DNA of 50,444 bases from Bordetella parapertussis (GTDB lineage Bacteria > Pseudomonadota > Gammaproteobacteria > Burkholderiales > Burkholderiaceae_D): the NCBI GenBank assembly GCA_945866125.1, contig CAMBFZ010000026.1, forward strand, positions 1 to 50,444, in the 5' to 3' direction. The notes beneath the pieces are model-generated. The model did not search any database, had not been told where the DNA came from, and saw nothing but the letters and a program-made list of their open reading frames with translations. Shown piece by piece: positions 43,084 through 50,444 of the stretch; position 1 is the first letter of the stretch; the number at the start of each line of letters is the position of its first letter. The position numbers were made by a program, and so were the translations under genes.

Positions 43084-43524
43084 TCAAACCAACACGTCGA
43101 GCAAGCTGTCATCCGTATCGACAGCAGGGCGCAACAGGTCAGTACGTAGATTTAATGCAAAGTCGGCATAGTCCCGCAGAGACTCGGCCAGATCACTCGC
43201 CTCACCCATTAAAAGCGGGTGAATCGTGGCCCGCATCACCAGATGCCCACTGTCAGCATCCAAACCAATCGACTCGCCATGCAGACCGTCTATCGAGAGA
43301 TTGGTGGTCAGCATGGATTCAAATACAGCAGGCCGCTGACTCTCTTCGACTTCACCGATATCAACAAAGCAGCTGATGAATTCATCCTCATCCGCACGGT
43401 AATACAAGCCGATTCGCACTCCATCGATGCTCACCTCACCCTCTTTTGCCAGCATCACGGCGTGATCGAGGCCAAGTGCTGCAAAACTATCGGTACAAAG
43501 GCTCAGAAACGCTTCATCCGTCAT
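43084..43524 (-). CDS. CesT-like type III secretion chaperone
   Basis: A 146-residue acidic protein resembling class I type III chaperones (CesT/SycE-like). An N-terminal helix (FLSLCTDSFAALGLD) is followed by strands with the typical VSIDGVRIGLYYRADEDEFISCFVDIGEV pattern. Another helix and strand segment (FESMLTTNLSIDG, GHLVMRATIHPLL) and a C-terminal helical stretch (DLAESLRDYADFALNLRTDLL) complete the fold. Family members bind the disordered N-terminus of their effector and keep it secretion-competent. It is the first gene of a two-gene unit with the effector candidate. A candidate Hrp-type promoter lies about 50 bp before its ATG. The assignment rests on size, charge, pattern and context. 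Confidence 0.65.
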   Translation of the reverse strand: MTDEAFLSLCTDSFAALGLDHAVMLAKEGEVSIDGVRIGLYYRADEDEFISCFVDIGEVEESQRPAVFESMLTTNLSIDGLHGESIGLDADSGHLVMRATIHPLLMGEASDLAESLRDYADFALNLRTDLLRPAVDTDDSLLDVLV

Positions 43525-43576
43525 CTGTTTTCACTCACTGAGAAATGCCCCCCTCAGAACGAGGTGATCGTCAGCT

Positions 43577-43604
43577 TCAGTAGTTAGAGATAGGCAATAG
43601 TTCC
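43577..43604 (-). promoter_or_regulatory. Candidate HrpL-type (hrp box) promoter of the chaperone-effector unit
   Basis: The minus strand reads GGAACT, 15 bases, then CTACTGA. The hrp box consensus is GGAACC-N15/16-CCACnnA, so there is one mismatch in each half and the spacing fits. The end of the motif lies about 52 bp before the chaperone ATG, as expected for a promoter. A chance match is possible. Confidence 0.45.
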
Positions 43605-43694
43605 AAAAATTCAATTGCTCATCGCCACGCACGAGCGACGGCAATAACCCGCTTACGCTATCCTGTTGTTTTTTCATCTTTTCAGGAGATTGCA

Positions 43695-45173
43695 ATGCTG
43701 TATGCAGCCACAGGCCTTCCAACGCTTCAGGACAGCACGCTTTTTCGCAGTCAGGCCTATATCAATGGGGCGTGGGTTGATGCGGCTTCGCAGTTTGAGG
43801 TGATTAATCCGGCTGATGGGGCGCGTATTGCATCGGTGCCCGATATGGATGCCGGTGATGCGAGCACAGCAATCACTGCGGCCCAAGCGGCCTTTCCGAG
43901 CTGGGCGGCCCGACCCGGTAAAGAGCGTGCGGTCATCTTGCGCAAGTGGTTTGATTTGATCGTCGCCCATGCCGACGACCTGGCACTGCTGATGACGGCC
44001 GAACAAGGCAAGCCGGTCGCCGAAGCACGCGGCGAGGTCATGTACGGCGCGAGTTTTATTGAGTGGTTTGCCGAAGAAGGCAAACGGATTAATGGCGATG
44101 TGATCGCCTCGCCTTGGACAGATAAGCGGATCGTGACCCTGAAACAGCCCATTGGTGTCTGCGCGGCGATCACGCCTTGGAATTTTCCGATTGCAATGAT
44201 CACCCGCAAAATCGCGCCAGCGCTAGCTGCCGGTTGCACCATCGTAATCAAGCCAGCCGAGCAAACACCGCTCTGCGCGTTGGCCTTGGCCGAACTCGCC
44301 CATCGTGCCGGCTTGCCCGCAGGCGTTCTCAACGTCATCACCGCTAACAGCGCAAATTCGATTGCCATCGGCAAAGTGCTCTGCGACAGCACCGTAGTGC
44401 GTCATATTTCTTTTACCGGATCGACACCGGTCGGTCGTATTCTGATGGCGCAAAGCGCCCCGACCATCAAAAAGCTAGCGCTTGAACTCGGCGGCCACGC
44501 GCCGTTTATCGTGTTTGACGACGCCGATCTGGATGCTGCAGTGGAAGGCGCACTCATCTCGAAATACCGCAACGCCGGACAGACCTGCGTCTGCACGAAT
44601 CGATTCTATGTACACGAATCGATCTACGATGCGTTCATTAGTAAACTCGCTGCCGGTGCAGCAGCTATTAAGGTAGGCAACGGCTTCGAGGCAGGTGTGC
44701 AGCAAGGGCCGATGATTGATGCGGACGCCGTCGCTAAAGTCGACGAGCATGTTGCTGATGCGTTAGCGAAAGGCGCAAAAATTGAATTCGGCGGCAAGCG
44801 TCATGCATTAGGCGGCTTATTTTATGAGCCAACAGTACTCTCCCATGTCAGTGCCGACATGAAGGTCATGCGCGAAGAAACCTTTGGCCCGGTGGCAGCG
44901 GTAATGAAATTTCGCACCGAAGAGGAAGTCATTGCAGCGGCCAACGATACCGATTTTGGTTTGGCTAGTTATTTTTATTCAAGGGATATCGGTCGGGTTT
45001 GGCGCGTTGCAGAAAAACTCGAGTACGGCATGGTCGGCATTAACACCGGCATCATTTCCAACGAAGTCGCTCCATTTGGCGGCGTCAAGCAATCCGGGCT
45101 TGGACGCGAAGGCTCAAAGTACGGGATCGACGAATATCTGGAATTGAAATACTTGTGCATAGGCGGTCTATGA
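43695..45173 (+). CDS. gabD: NAD(P)-dependent succinate-semialdehyde dehydrogenase
   Basis: A 492-residue aldehyde dehydrogenase, probably oxidising succinate semialdehyde to succinate at the end of GABA breakdown. Visible are AAITPWNFPIAMITRKIAPALAAGC, FTGSTPVGRIL, the catalytic Glu in LALELGGHAPFIVFDDAD, and the catalytic Cys in NAGQTCVCTNRF, with EVAPFGGVKQSGLGREGSKYGIDEYLE at the end. This set is typical of GabD. A CAGGAG site precedes the ATG. It is divergent from the chaperone gene and overlaps the exporter gene by four bases. Confidence 0.93.
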   Translation: MLYAATGLPTLQDSTLFRSQAYINGAWVDAASQFEVINPADGARIASVPDMDAGDASTAITAAQAAFPSWAARPGKERAVILRKWFDLIVAHADDLALLMTAEQGKPVAEARGEVMYGASFIEWFAEEGKRINGDVIASPWTDKRIVTLKQPIGVCAAITPWNFPIAMITRKIAPALAAGCTIVIKPAEQTPLCALALAELAHRAGLPAGVLNVITANSANSIAIGKVLCDSTVVRHISFTGSTPVGRILMAQSAPTIKKLALELGGHAPFIVFDDADLDAAVEGALISKYRNAGQTCVCTNRFYVHESIYDAFISKLAAGAAAIKVGNGFEAGVQQGPMIDADAVAKVDEHVADALAKGAKIEFGGKRHALGGLFYEPTVLSHVSADMKVMREETFGPVAAVMKFRTEEEVIAAANDTDFGLASYFYSRDIGRVWRVAEKLEYGMVGINTGIISNEVAPFGGVKQSGLGREGSKYGIDEYLELKYLCIGGL

Positions 45174-46393
45174 GCGCTACCGGTAGCGCCGCTGCCGGCA
45201 TCAGCGCGAGTGCGCTGGCGTTGATACTCGCCGCGCTGGCCATGCTCGGACCGTTCTCGGTCGATACCTATCTGCCAGCCTTCCCTGCGATACAGCAGTC
45301 ACTCGACGCCAGCGCGCTGGAGGTACAGCAGACGCTGACTGCCTATATGTTTTCATTCGCGGTGATGATTCTATGGCACGGCGCGCTGTCGGATGCGTTT
45401 GGCCGGCGCAGTATCATTTTGATGTCGCTCGCCGTTTTCGCGGTGGCCTCACTGGCCTGTGCGGCGGTACATAGCGTCGAGTATCTGTGGATATTTCGCA
45501 TGCTGCAGGGTGTCTCGGCGGGAGCGGGTGTTGTCATCGGAAGGGCCATCATTCGCGACTTGTATGCAGGTGCAGATGCGGAGCGCATGCTGTCGCTGGT
45601 GACGATGATTTTTTCAATTTCACCCGCGATCGCACCTGTGATTGGCGGCTGGATCGTGACGCTTTCAAACTGGCGCACCATCTTTTTATTTTTGTTTGTC
45701 TTTACGGTATGTTTGCTCTGGCTTTGCTATCGGCTGCTGCCAGAGACCTTACCGATACCAAGACGACAGCCGTTTAATCCGCAATCACTATGGCGCAATT
45801 ACCGGCAGATCTTCGGCTCGTCCTTATTTCAGCTAAAAGCCGGTGCGATTGCGTTTAATTTTTCTGGCCTATTTATTTATGTCGCTGCCGCGCCTGTGCT
45901 GATGACTCACCATCTCGGATTAGGCCCGCAGGATTTTGGCTGGATGTTTATCCCCTCGGTCGCCGGCATTTTTCTCGGCGCGCTGGCAGCAAATCGAATG
46001 GCCGGTCGTATTCAAGTCAGGGTACAAGTACTGATGGGTTTCGCTCTCTTGATGCTCTCGGGCGTCTTCAATGTTGGCTATCACTTGTTTTTCCCGCCGG
46101 TCTTGTTCTGGACAATTGCCCCTTTGTTTTTCTACACGATGGGCATGTCGATGGTGGCACCGGGTCTGACCTTACTGGTGCTGGATCTGTTTCCCCATAT
46201 ACGGGGTACCGTCGCATCATGCCAGTCGTTTACGATGACGATGTTGTCAGCCTTGGTGGCGGGCGTGATCGTGCCACTGTTAAGCGACTCGGTACTATGG
46301 CTGGCGGCAGGTCAGTTCAGCTTTGCTCTGATCGGGCTACTACTCTGGCTTCTGGGCCACCGGGTTGGAAAAATGCAGCGTTCTATTCAATAA
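45170..46393 (+). CDS. Bcr/CflA family MFS multidrug exporter
   Basis: A 407-residue major-facilitator protein with about 12 membrane helices. The N-terminus LAMLGPFSVDTYLPAFPAIQQSL and the motif A loop WHGALSDAFGRRSIILMSL are those of the Bcr/CflA drug-resistance exporters. LQGVSAGAGVVIGRAIIRDLY is the conserved motif C region. The ATG overlapping the gabD stop is chosen. The substrate is not evident, and coupling to gabD looks like local operon formation. Confidence 0.9.
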   Translation: MSATGSAAAGISASALALILAALAMLGPFSVDTYLPAFPAIQQSLDASALEVQQTLTAYMFSFAVMILWHGALSDAFGRRSIILMSLAVFAVASLACAAVHSVEYLWIFRMLQGVSAGAGVVIGRAIIRDLYAGADAERMLSLVTMIFSISPAIAPVIGGWIVTLSNWRTIFLFLFVFTVCLLWLCYRLLPETLPIPRRQPFNPQSLWRNYRQIFGSSLFQLKAGAIAFNFSGLFIYVAAAPVLMTHHLGLGPQDFGWMFIPSVAGIFLGALAANRMAGRIQVRVQVLMGFALLMLSGVFNVGYHLFFPPVLFWTIAPLFFYTMGMSMVAPGLTLLVLDLFPHIRGTVASCQSFTMTMLSALVAGVIVPLLSDSVLWLAAGQFSFALIGLLLWLLGHRVGKMQRSIQ

Positions 46394-46406
46394 CAGGAGT
46401 CGCACA

Positions 46407-46817
46407 TTGATAAAATTACTTTACTCCATCGTTTTGCTGACAATGACTGGCACGGCGCAGGCCGAGCAATTCATGCAGGTTTGGCAATCGCCAGATGGCG
46501 GTGTCAACCAATACTTTGATAAAGACAGTGTCGTCCGCCATGGTGACCTGGTCGAGATATGGCGCATCTTTGAGTACAAGGCCGCATCGGCACCTAAAGT
46601 CGGCCGTAAGCCGTATGTCTCGCAGCGCGTGCTGACCGAGTTTGATTGCGAGTCGATGGCGCTGCGACAGTTATATGCAAGCTGGCATACCGAGCCGGCA
46701 GGCAAGGGCGAAAAGGTATACGAAGCGGCCGAACCTGAACTCTGGGAATTTGGCAACAACACCGAAGTCATCGCACCATTATGGAAAATTGCCTGCGGGC
46801 GCTCAACAAATCAATAA
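46407..46817 (+). CDS. Secreted surface-adhesin E-like protein
   Basis: A 136-residue exported protein. A signal peptide (KLLYSIVLLTMTGTAQA, cleavage before EQF) is followed by a domain with W..pDGGVNQYFDKDSVVRHGDLVEIWRIF-like spacing, YVSQRVLTEFDCESMALRQLYASW and a C-terminal Cys in KIACGRS. The conserved Cys pair and pattern fit the surface-adhesin protein E family of small periplasmic or surface proteins. The start is a TTG seven bases after CAGGAG; the open frame runs further upstream into the exporter gene but lacks a signal there. Confidence 0.75.
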   Translation: MIKLLYSIVLLTMTGTAQAEQFMQVWQSPDGGVNQYFDKDSVVRHGDLVEIWRIFEYKAASAPKVGRKPYVSQRVLTEFDCESMALRQLYASWHTEPAGKGEKVYEAAEPELWEFGNNTEVIAPLWKIACGRSTNQ

Positions 46818-46825
46818 GGACCACC

Positions 46826-47365
46826 ATGAAAAAATCGCACTCTCTTATATTTTTGACGACCCTGCTCGCCCTGAGCGTATCCACGCATAGCGTGGCCGAC
46901 GAGGGCCTTGGCGTGCGCTTTGCCGACCCTGCATGGGACGGCAAAAAAATTCCGGCGGGTCAGATGTGCCAGAAATTCGGAGGCGCCAACGCCCGCTCAC
47001 CTTCGCTGATAATCGAAAATATTCCAGCTGGCGCCGATGCCATGCTGGTGGCATTCAATGATGAAAGCTATACGCCGATGGACAAAGGCGGCCATGGGGT
47101 GCTGTCTTTTGCGCACGATGGATCCGCCACCGCAAGCTTACCTGCTGTACCAGGCGAAAGCGATTCGTTGCCAGCCGGTGTGACGACTTTTACCAAACAT
47201 CGCGGCACCGGCTGGAGTGGCACCGGCGGCGCCTATCTGCCACCTTGCTCGGGCGGCCGCGGCAATACCTATACGATCACCATATCGGCCGTCAAAATGA
47301 ATAGCGACAAGACAGGCATTGCCAATAAGCTCGCTGAAAAAAAATTCACGCTCGGGACTTATTGA
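46826..47365 (+). CDS. Exported PEBP-like (YbhB/YbcL family) protein, diverged
   Basis: A 179-residue exported protein with a signal peptide ending near STHSVADEG. The middle (GGANARSPSLIIENIPAGADAMLVAFNDESYTPM) and the later GGAYLPPCSGGRGNTYTITISAV resemble the ligand-pocket strands of phosphatidylethanolamine-binding-like proteins (Raf-kinase-inhibitor-like). The usual D-x-D and GPxPPxGxHRY forms have drifted (here NDES and PPCSGGRGNTY). The role is unknown. The ATG has an AAGGA site and lies nine bases after the preceding stop, so the two secreted proteins are probably co-expressed. Confidence 0.7.
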   Translation: MKKSHSLIFLTTLLALSVSTHSVADEGLGVRFADPAWDGKKIPAGQMCQKFGGANARSPSLIIENIPAGADAMLVAFNDESYTPMDKGGHGVLSFAHDGSATASLPAVPGESDSLPAGVTTFTKHRGTGWSGTGGAYLPPCSGGRGNTYTITISAVKMNSDKTGIANKLAEKKFTLGTY

Positions 47366-47370
47366 GCATC

Positions 47371-47405
47371 CACTGACCGGGTCGGTATCGGCGACCCGGT
47401 CAGTG
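47371..47405. terminator. Long perfect hairpin after the PEBP-like gene
   Basis: CACTGACCGGGTCG and CGACCCGGTCAGTG give 14 perfect pairs with a seven-base loop, starting six bases after the stop codon. There is no T-run directly after it, so it may be a T-less terminator, an RNA-stabilising 3' structure or a repeat element. The remaining ~170 bp up to the next gene show nothing clear. Confidence 0.55.
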
Positions 47406-47582
47406 AGTCAATCCAAGACGCCCTCCAATTTTTTTAAGCGCCGGTCGTATCCCGGCCGCGCACTACCCTGTATTACCACGCACACCACGCACCAGTGCAT
47501 GGTGCACCAGCGAGCCAGCGCAATTCTCATAATTGCCGCGTGGATATACTAGAATGGATGATCGCCTTTACGGAATCATCCC

Positions 47583-48728
47583 GTGTCCGTCTCAAAGCCC
47601 TCGGTTCTTTTTTGGTTATGCCTCTTCGTCGTTGCCTCGGTGGCGCTGTTGCGTCCGGATCCGGGCGCCGCGCTGCCGTATGCGGGCGCTGCGCTTTCTG
47701 CTGGCGCTGACAAAGCGGGCACACTGCAGCATGTGGCAGGGGGCAACGTGCCGATGCCAGCCGATGTCCCGGCGGCCCATGCCAGCACGCTGGTAGCGCT
47801 TGGCAACAATCACCCTGCATCGCTTGCCGCGTTCTGGTTTGCCGGTACCCGCGAAAGCGCAGCCGATGTGCAGATCGCCCTGAGCACGTTCGACCGTAAA
47901 GACCGGCGCTGGACAGCTGCTCGCTTTGTTGTCGACCGTCACCTGCTCGGGCAAGAACTCGGGCATGGTGTGCGCCGCCTCGGCAACCCGGTCGCCTGGC
48001 TTGATGCAGATGAGCGTCTGCATCTGTTTGTGGTGGCTACCGGGCTGGGCGGCTGGGCCGCGGCCCGCATTGTCCATCTGATTCAGCAGGGCGACCCTTA
48101 CGACCTAGGCCATCTGCATTTTGCTGCGCAAGGCGTACTGCCGCTGTCTTGGTTATGGAATACCAGCCATCTGGTGCGCAATGCTCCCCTGCCCTTGCGT
48201 GACGGCGGCATGATGCTGCCGATTTATTTTGAAATCGGCAGCAAATATGCTGCCGTCGCACGATTTTCCGGTAATGGAGAATTCATCGGATTGCAGCGCA
48301 TTTCGACTCGTCGCAATTTATTACAACCGACGCTGCTGGCGCTGACCCAAGACCATTGGTTATCGTATATGCGCATGAGCGGTGGGATGCAGCGCATTGC
48401 GGCCGCCGAAACCCACAACGCCGGTCGCAGCTGGCAAGATTTGCCCGACTTGGCCTTACCTAATCCGAATGCCGCTGTTGCGGTGATCCGTGTTCATGAC
48501 ACTTTACTACTGGCCTACAACCCGGCCTCGACGTCGCGCGCGCAACTGACTCTGGCGCAATCTGACAATGGGCGTGATTGGTCGCCATTGTTTGAACTCG
48601 AACACGGCCAGCCGACCGATGAATTTTCTTATCCGGCATTCGCGTGGACCAACGACAGCCTGTGGGTCAGCTATACCCATCGCCGCGAAAAAATATCGTG
48701 GCAACAATTTTCTTTCGGTCGCCAATAA
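47583..48728 (+). CDS. Sialidase-fold (BNR-like) exported or membrane-anchored protein
   Basis: A 381-residue protein with an N-terminal hydrophobic segment (VLFWLCLFVVASVALL) that is a signal peptide or anchor. The rest shows beta-propeller character of the sialidase superfamily: AAFWFAGTRESAADVQIALSTFD matches the first-blade pattern (GtrE..DV.I), and Asp-box-like turns occur at THNAGRSWQDL and SDNGRDWSPLF. No clear sialic-acid arginine triad was traced, so the sugar specificity is open. The start is a GTG with only a weak ribosome site. The next gene begins on the following base. Confidence 0.75.
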   Translation: MSVSKPSVLFWLCLFVVASVALLRPDPGAALPYAGAALSAGADKAGTLQHVAGGNVPMPADVPAAHASTLVALGNNHPASLAAFWFAGTRESAADVQIALSTFDRKDRRWTAARFVVDRHLLGQELGHGVRRLGNPVAWLDADERLHLFVVATGLGGWAAARIVHLIQQGDPYDLGHLHFAAQGVLPLSWLWNTSHLVRNAPLPLRDGGMMLPIYFEIGSKYAAVARFSGNGEFIGLQRISTRRNLLQPTLLALTQDHWLSYMRMSGGMQRIAAAETHNAGRSWQDLPDLALPNPNAAVAVIRVHDTLLLAYNPASTSRAQLTLAQSDNGRDWSPLFELEHGQPTDEFSYPAFAWTNDSLWVSYTHRREKISWQQFSFGRQ

Positions 48729-49469
48729 ATGACGGCGACTTTTTTAGGATTCAGTGCTTTGGCAAGCCCACTCATGCCGGACCTCGTGATGACGAGCGCC
48801 GGCCGTCATCTCGGCTGGGCCTGTCTGCTCAGCGCGCTTACTCTATTTTTTTTGCGATCGACGCCAGTAGGCTGGCGTTTTGGTTTGGGCTTATGCGCTT
48901 TTATTATTAGCATCCTGCCCACGCAATGGGGGGCAACGTATTGGCTGGGACTAGCGTTTCAAACACCGAGCCTGGTGGCGCAAGGACTGTGCTTGCTCTA
49001 TATCGGACGGGCATGGCGCCACCGTTATCAACCGCACACGGAAGCCGTGATTTTTGGTGAGCATGCCCACTGGCCTGTGAGCGTATTGTTATGCGCCATC
49101 GCGCTGGGCTGGCTATTAGCACTCGATACCTTTGCGATGCTGCCAATCGAATTATTTGCATTGGGCTATGCGCCGTCGACTGCCTTACTCGGGCTGGCGA
49201 TGGCAGGGTTTTTCTGGTTGCTTGCGGGCCGCGACACCAGGCCCGCGACTGCACAAAAAAAACGCGATGTAGCCATCGTACTGGTGGCAAGCGTAGCGAT
49301 CCATCTGCTAACGCGTCTGCCTGATGGCAATGTGTGGAACGCATTGATGGACCCATGGTTATGGCTGGTTGCGCAGTTTCGTCTACTAAGCTGGTTCGTG
49401 GTTTATCTGTTCTTCCGTCTACGCCTGGGCTTGCAAAGCCGCGAACGCCGTTTTGAAAAACGTTTGTAA
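48729..49469 (+). CDS. Polytopic membrane protein, partner of the sialidase-fold protein
   Basis: A 246-residue inner-membrane protein with about seven hydrophobic segments and a basic C-terminus (LGLQSRERRFEKRL). I do not recognise the family. It starts directly after the stop of the sialidase-fold gene and is surely co-translated with it, which suggests joint work at the cell envelope. No catalytic motif is evident. Confidence 0.7.
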   Translation: MTATFLGFSALASPLMPDLVMTSAGRHLGWACLLSALTLFFLRSTPVGWRFGLGLCAFIISILPTQWGATYWLGLAFQTPSLVAQGLCLLYIGRAWRHRYQPHTEAVIFGEHAHWPVSVLLCAIALGWLLALDTFAMLPIELFALGYAPSTALLGLAMAGFFWLLAGRDTRPATAQKKRDVAIVLVASVAIHLLTRLPDGNVWNALMDPWLWLVAQFRLLSWFVVYLFFRLRLGLQSRERRFEKRL

Positions 49470-49486
49470 AAAAACCTAGCGATCTT

Positions 49487-50359
49487 GTGAATATGTTGAT
49501 GCAAAAAATACGCATTCATGGCGCGGAATTCAGCTATCTGTGTGCGGGCGAGGGACCGGTCGTCATGCTGTTACACGGATTTCCTGATATTGCCGATACC
49601 TGGGATCAGCAAATTCCTGCACTGGCAGCAGCGCGCTACAAAGTGATCGCCCCTTACTTGCGTGGCTACGCACCAAGCGAGGCACCGGCCACGCAGTTCT
49701 TTGATAAGGCCAGTCTGATCCAGGATATTGCTGCGCTGATCAAGGCAGTCAGCCCCGATGCGCCGGTGTATTTTGTTGGTCAGGACTGGGGCGCCATTAT
49801 GGGGTACGCGCTCTGTGCGGCTTATCCGGAATTGGTACGGGCTGCGGTCTTAATGGCGGTGCCTCACCCCACGCGCGTAGCGGAAAGCCTCCTCATCCCC
49901 AGGCATATTCATCGCTCTTTTCATTGGTGGTTTTTTCAGCAGGCGGGCTTGGCCGAGCAGGCTCTGGCTGCTAATGATTTTGCGATGATTGATTATCTTT
50001 GGTCGTATTGGACGCACGAAGGATTTGACGATGCGGCGCATATTCAAAAAATAAAACACACGTTTAAGCAAGCCGGCGTCGTCGACGCGACGCTTGCCTA
50101 TTACCGGGCACTATTTAATCCGGCAAAGGCAGATCCGCAGCTTGAATCAGTTCGGCAAAAAATGAATCGTCTGATTAGTGTGCCCACTCTGGCGCTGTGT
50201 GGGGCCGATGACCTGCGTGCTGAACTCATGATGGATCAGGCACCGTTTTTTTCAGATCGATACCAGTTTGCGCTGATACCAGAAGCCGGGCATTTTCCGC
50301 ACCGCGAACAACCCGCTCTCGTCACCGCGCAAATCGTGGATTGGTTTGCTGCGCTTTGA
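49487..50359 (+). CDS. Alpha/beta hydrolase, epoxide-hydrolase-like
   Basis: A 290-residue alpha/beta hydrolase. The oxyanion loop is LLHGFPDIADTWD, the nucleophile elbow is VGQDWGAIMG with Asp in place of Ser, and the catalytic His is in EAGHFPHREQP. The Asp nucleophile followed by Trp-Gly is the form seen in soluble epoxide hydrolases and haloalkane dehalogenases. The cap region contains HRSFHWWFFQQAGLAE and a Tyr-rich YLWSYWTHEGF. The ORF opens with GTG; in-frame ATG codons follow at 49493 and 49499, and no ribosome site decides between them. Confidence 0.85.
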   Translation: MNMLMQKIRIHGAEFSYLCAGEGPVVMLLHGFPDIADTWDQQIPALAAARYKVIAPYLRGYAPSEAPATQFFDKASLIQDIAALIKAVSPDAPVYFVGQDWGAIMGYALCAAYPELVRAAVLMAVPHPTRVAESLLIPRHIHRSFHWWFFQQAGLAEQALAANDFAMIDYLWSYWTHEGFDDAAHIQKIKHTFKQAGVVDATLAYYRALFNPAKADPQLESVRQKMNRLISVPTLALCGADDLRAELMMDQAPFFSDRYQFALIPEAGHFPHREQPALVTAQIVDWFAAL

Positions 50360-50407
50360 CAGCAAATTCAGACGTCCATCTACCGCTGAGGTAAAATCGG
50401 TCTCACT

Positions 50408-50444
50408 GCGGGTGTAGTTCAATGGCAGAACGGCAGCTTCCCAA
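50408..50444 (+). tRNA. tRNA-Gly (CCC anticodon), 5' part, cut by window end
   Basis: The last 37 bases, starting GCGGGTGTAGTTCAATGGCAGAAC, are the acceptor, D arm and anticodon arm of a bacterial glycine tRNA close to E. coli glyU. The loop TTCCCAA gives anticodon CCC. The 3' half lies beyond the window. A TAAAAT about 11 bp upstream could be the -10 element. Confidence 0.9.

Noticed and set aside
1..50444. Prophage, transposon, integron or CRISPR array
   Set aside because: No transposase, integrase, cas gene, direct terminal repeats or spaced repeats were found.

Overview
The window looks like chromosomal DNA of a betaproteobacterium of the order Burkholderiales. Oxalobacteraceae is my best guess for the family, from gene order and protein style rather than any search. 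The evidence is the gene strings purM / perM-hda-HAD-pcnB-folK-dNK-panB, dnaJ-dnaK-grpE-hemH-recN-nadK / hrcA, fur / bamE-dapB, and leuS-lptE-holA-proA. Coding density is high, and I see no insertion sequence, prophage, integrase or CRISPR array. A glycine tRNA is cut by the right edge and a sensor kinase by the left edge.

Layout. 1-2631: end of a histidine kinase, then a two-subunit sodium/solute symporter. 2701-6817: a circularly permuted ATP-grasp, alpha-E, transglutaminase and Anbu-type proteasome-like peptidase cluster, a known but functionally unresolved peptide-tagging system. 6850-13929: purM, facing a run of overlapping housekeeping genes (perM, hda, HAD phosphatase, pcnB, folK, deoxynucleoside kinase, panB). 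13953-19784: carbonic anhydrase, then a DSF (diffusible signal factor) quorum-sensing locus made of rpfF, a heme-oxygenase-like diiron enzyme and rpfC. 19989-27816: dnaJ, dnaK, grpE, hemH, recN and nadK on the minus strand, with two well-formed heat-shock sigma promoters. 27872-33616: HAD hydrolase, hrcA, fur, bamE, dapB and a tonB-exbB-exbD operon. 33700-41562: leuS, lptE, holA, proA, a HemJ-like protein, a DsbA-like isomerase and an RlmL-type rRNA methyltransferase. 41576-43524: a probable type III secretion effector with its CesT-like chaperone, behind a candidate Hrp-type promoter. 43695-50444: succinate-semialdehyde dehydrogenase, a Bcr/CflA exporter, two small secreted proteins, a sialidase-fold protein with a membrane partner, an epoxide-hydrolase-like enzyme and tRNA-Gly.

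The two regions most likely to repay attention are these. (i) The rpfF / diiron enzyme / rpfC locus: the enzyme between the DSF synthase and its sensor carries all six metal-ligand positions expected of a heme-oxygenase-like diiron oxygenase, which is the superfamily of the fatty-acid decarboxylase UndA. It could therefore modify, degrade or convert the fatty-acid signal. (ii) The chaperone-effector pair, whose effector half I do not recognise, with a GGAACT-N15-CTACTGA promoter-like motif upstream.

All assignments come from reading the sequence and from memory of protein families. No database search was run.
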